Below are positions 35,699 through 35,745 of a stretch of DNA of 35,745 nucleotides, one piece after another. Numbering within the stretch: the stretch's first letter is position 1; the number at the start of each line of letters is the position of its first letter. The translations under genes were made by a program, and so were the position numbers. Origin of the DNA: Actinomycetota bacterium (GTDB lineage Bacteria; Actinomycetota; Thermoleophilia; Gaiellales; F1-60-MAGs149); contig SYIF01000034.1 of assembly GCA_005798855.1 (NCBI GenBank), forward strand, positions 1 to 35,745. The letters run 5' to 3'. The notes beneath the pieces are model-generated. The model was given only the letters and a program-made list of their open reading frames with translations. It made no database searches and was not told where the DNA came from.

Positions 35699-35745
35699 GG
35701 CGGGGTGCCAGAGCGGCCTATTGGGGTGGTCTTGAAAACCGCAGC
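35699..35745 (+). tRNA. tRNA-Ser(UGA), 5' half, truncated by the window end (attR)
   Basis: GGCGGGGTGCCAGAGCGGCCTATTGGGGTGGTCTTGAAAACCGCAGC; anticodon loop CTTGAAA; TAGGAT -10-like box at 35686. Confidence 0.88.

Larger units (their letters stand above)
25942..35742. mobile_element. ~9.8 kb tRNA-Ser-integrated island, phage-satellite-like
   Basis: 15-bp core GGTCTTGAAAACCGC at 25942 and 35728; int next to attL; 27-bp double repeats near both ends; TerS-like, prim-pol and Xis-like genes inside. Confidence 0.85.

Noticed and set aside
1-35745. CRISPR arrays, rRNA genes, retron or DGR signatures
   Set aside because: Scanned by eye; no regular repeat-spacer array, rRNA-like conserved sequence, or reverse transcriptase motif (YxDD) was found.

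Overview
The window is a high-GC, actinobacterial-looking chromosome segment in two parts. Positions 1 to ~25.9 kb are mostly ordinary host genes: SDR, amine oxidase, M20 peptidase, LemA, tRNA-Ala(CGC), HbpS/GlcG-like, SixA, aldehyde dehydrogenase, APC permease, BtpA-like, tilS-hpt, a siroheme-decarboxylase-like AhbA/B fusion next to a cytochrome c, serS, a DMT permease plus a truncated copy, an MBOAT/small-TM/SGNH cassette, and a truncated NHLP-type ABC transporter pair. Positions ~25.94 to 35.74 kb look like a ~9.8 kb integrated island. It lies between two copies of the 5' half of tRNA-Ser(UGA) sharing the 15-bp core GGTCTTGAAAACCGC. Both ends also carry a 27-bp double repeat (TGCGGTCCGWTTYGCGGTCCGTTTCGC, 25/27 identical), which fits integrase arm sites. 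The island encodes a tyrosine integrase, a P27-like small terminase with no capsid, portal or large terminase, a primase-polymerase/RepA-like helicase, and a small HTH/Xis-like protein. Its cargo is a Ser/Thr kinase and a Sel1-like-repeat protein paired with a small membrane protein. That gene set suggests a phage-satellite-like (PICI-like) island that replaces the promoter and 5' half of its target tRNA. This is the main candidate for an undescribed system. Family calls come from reading motifs by eye; no database search was run.
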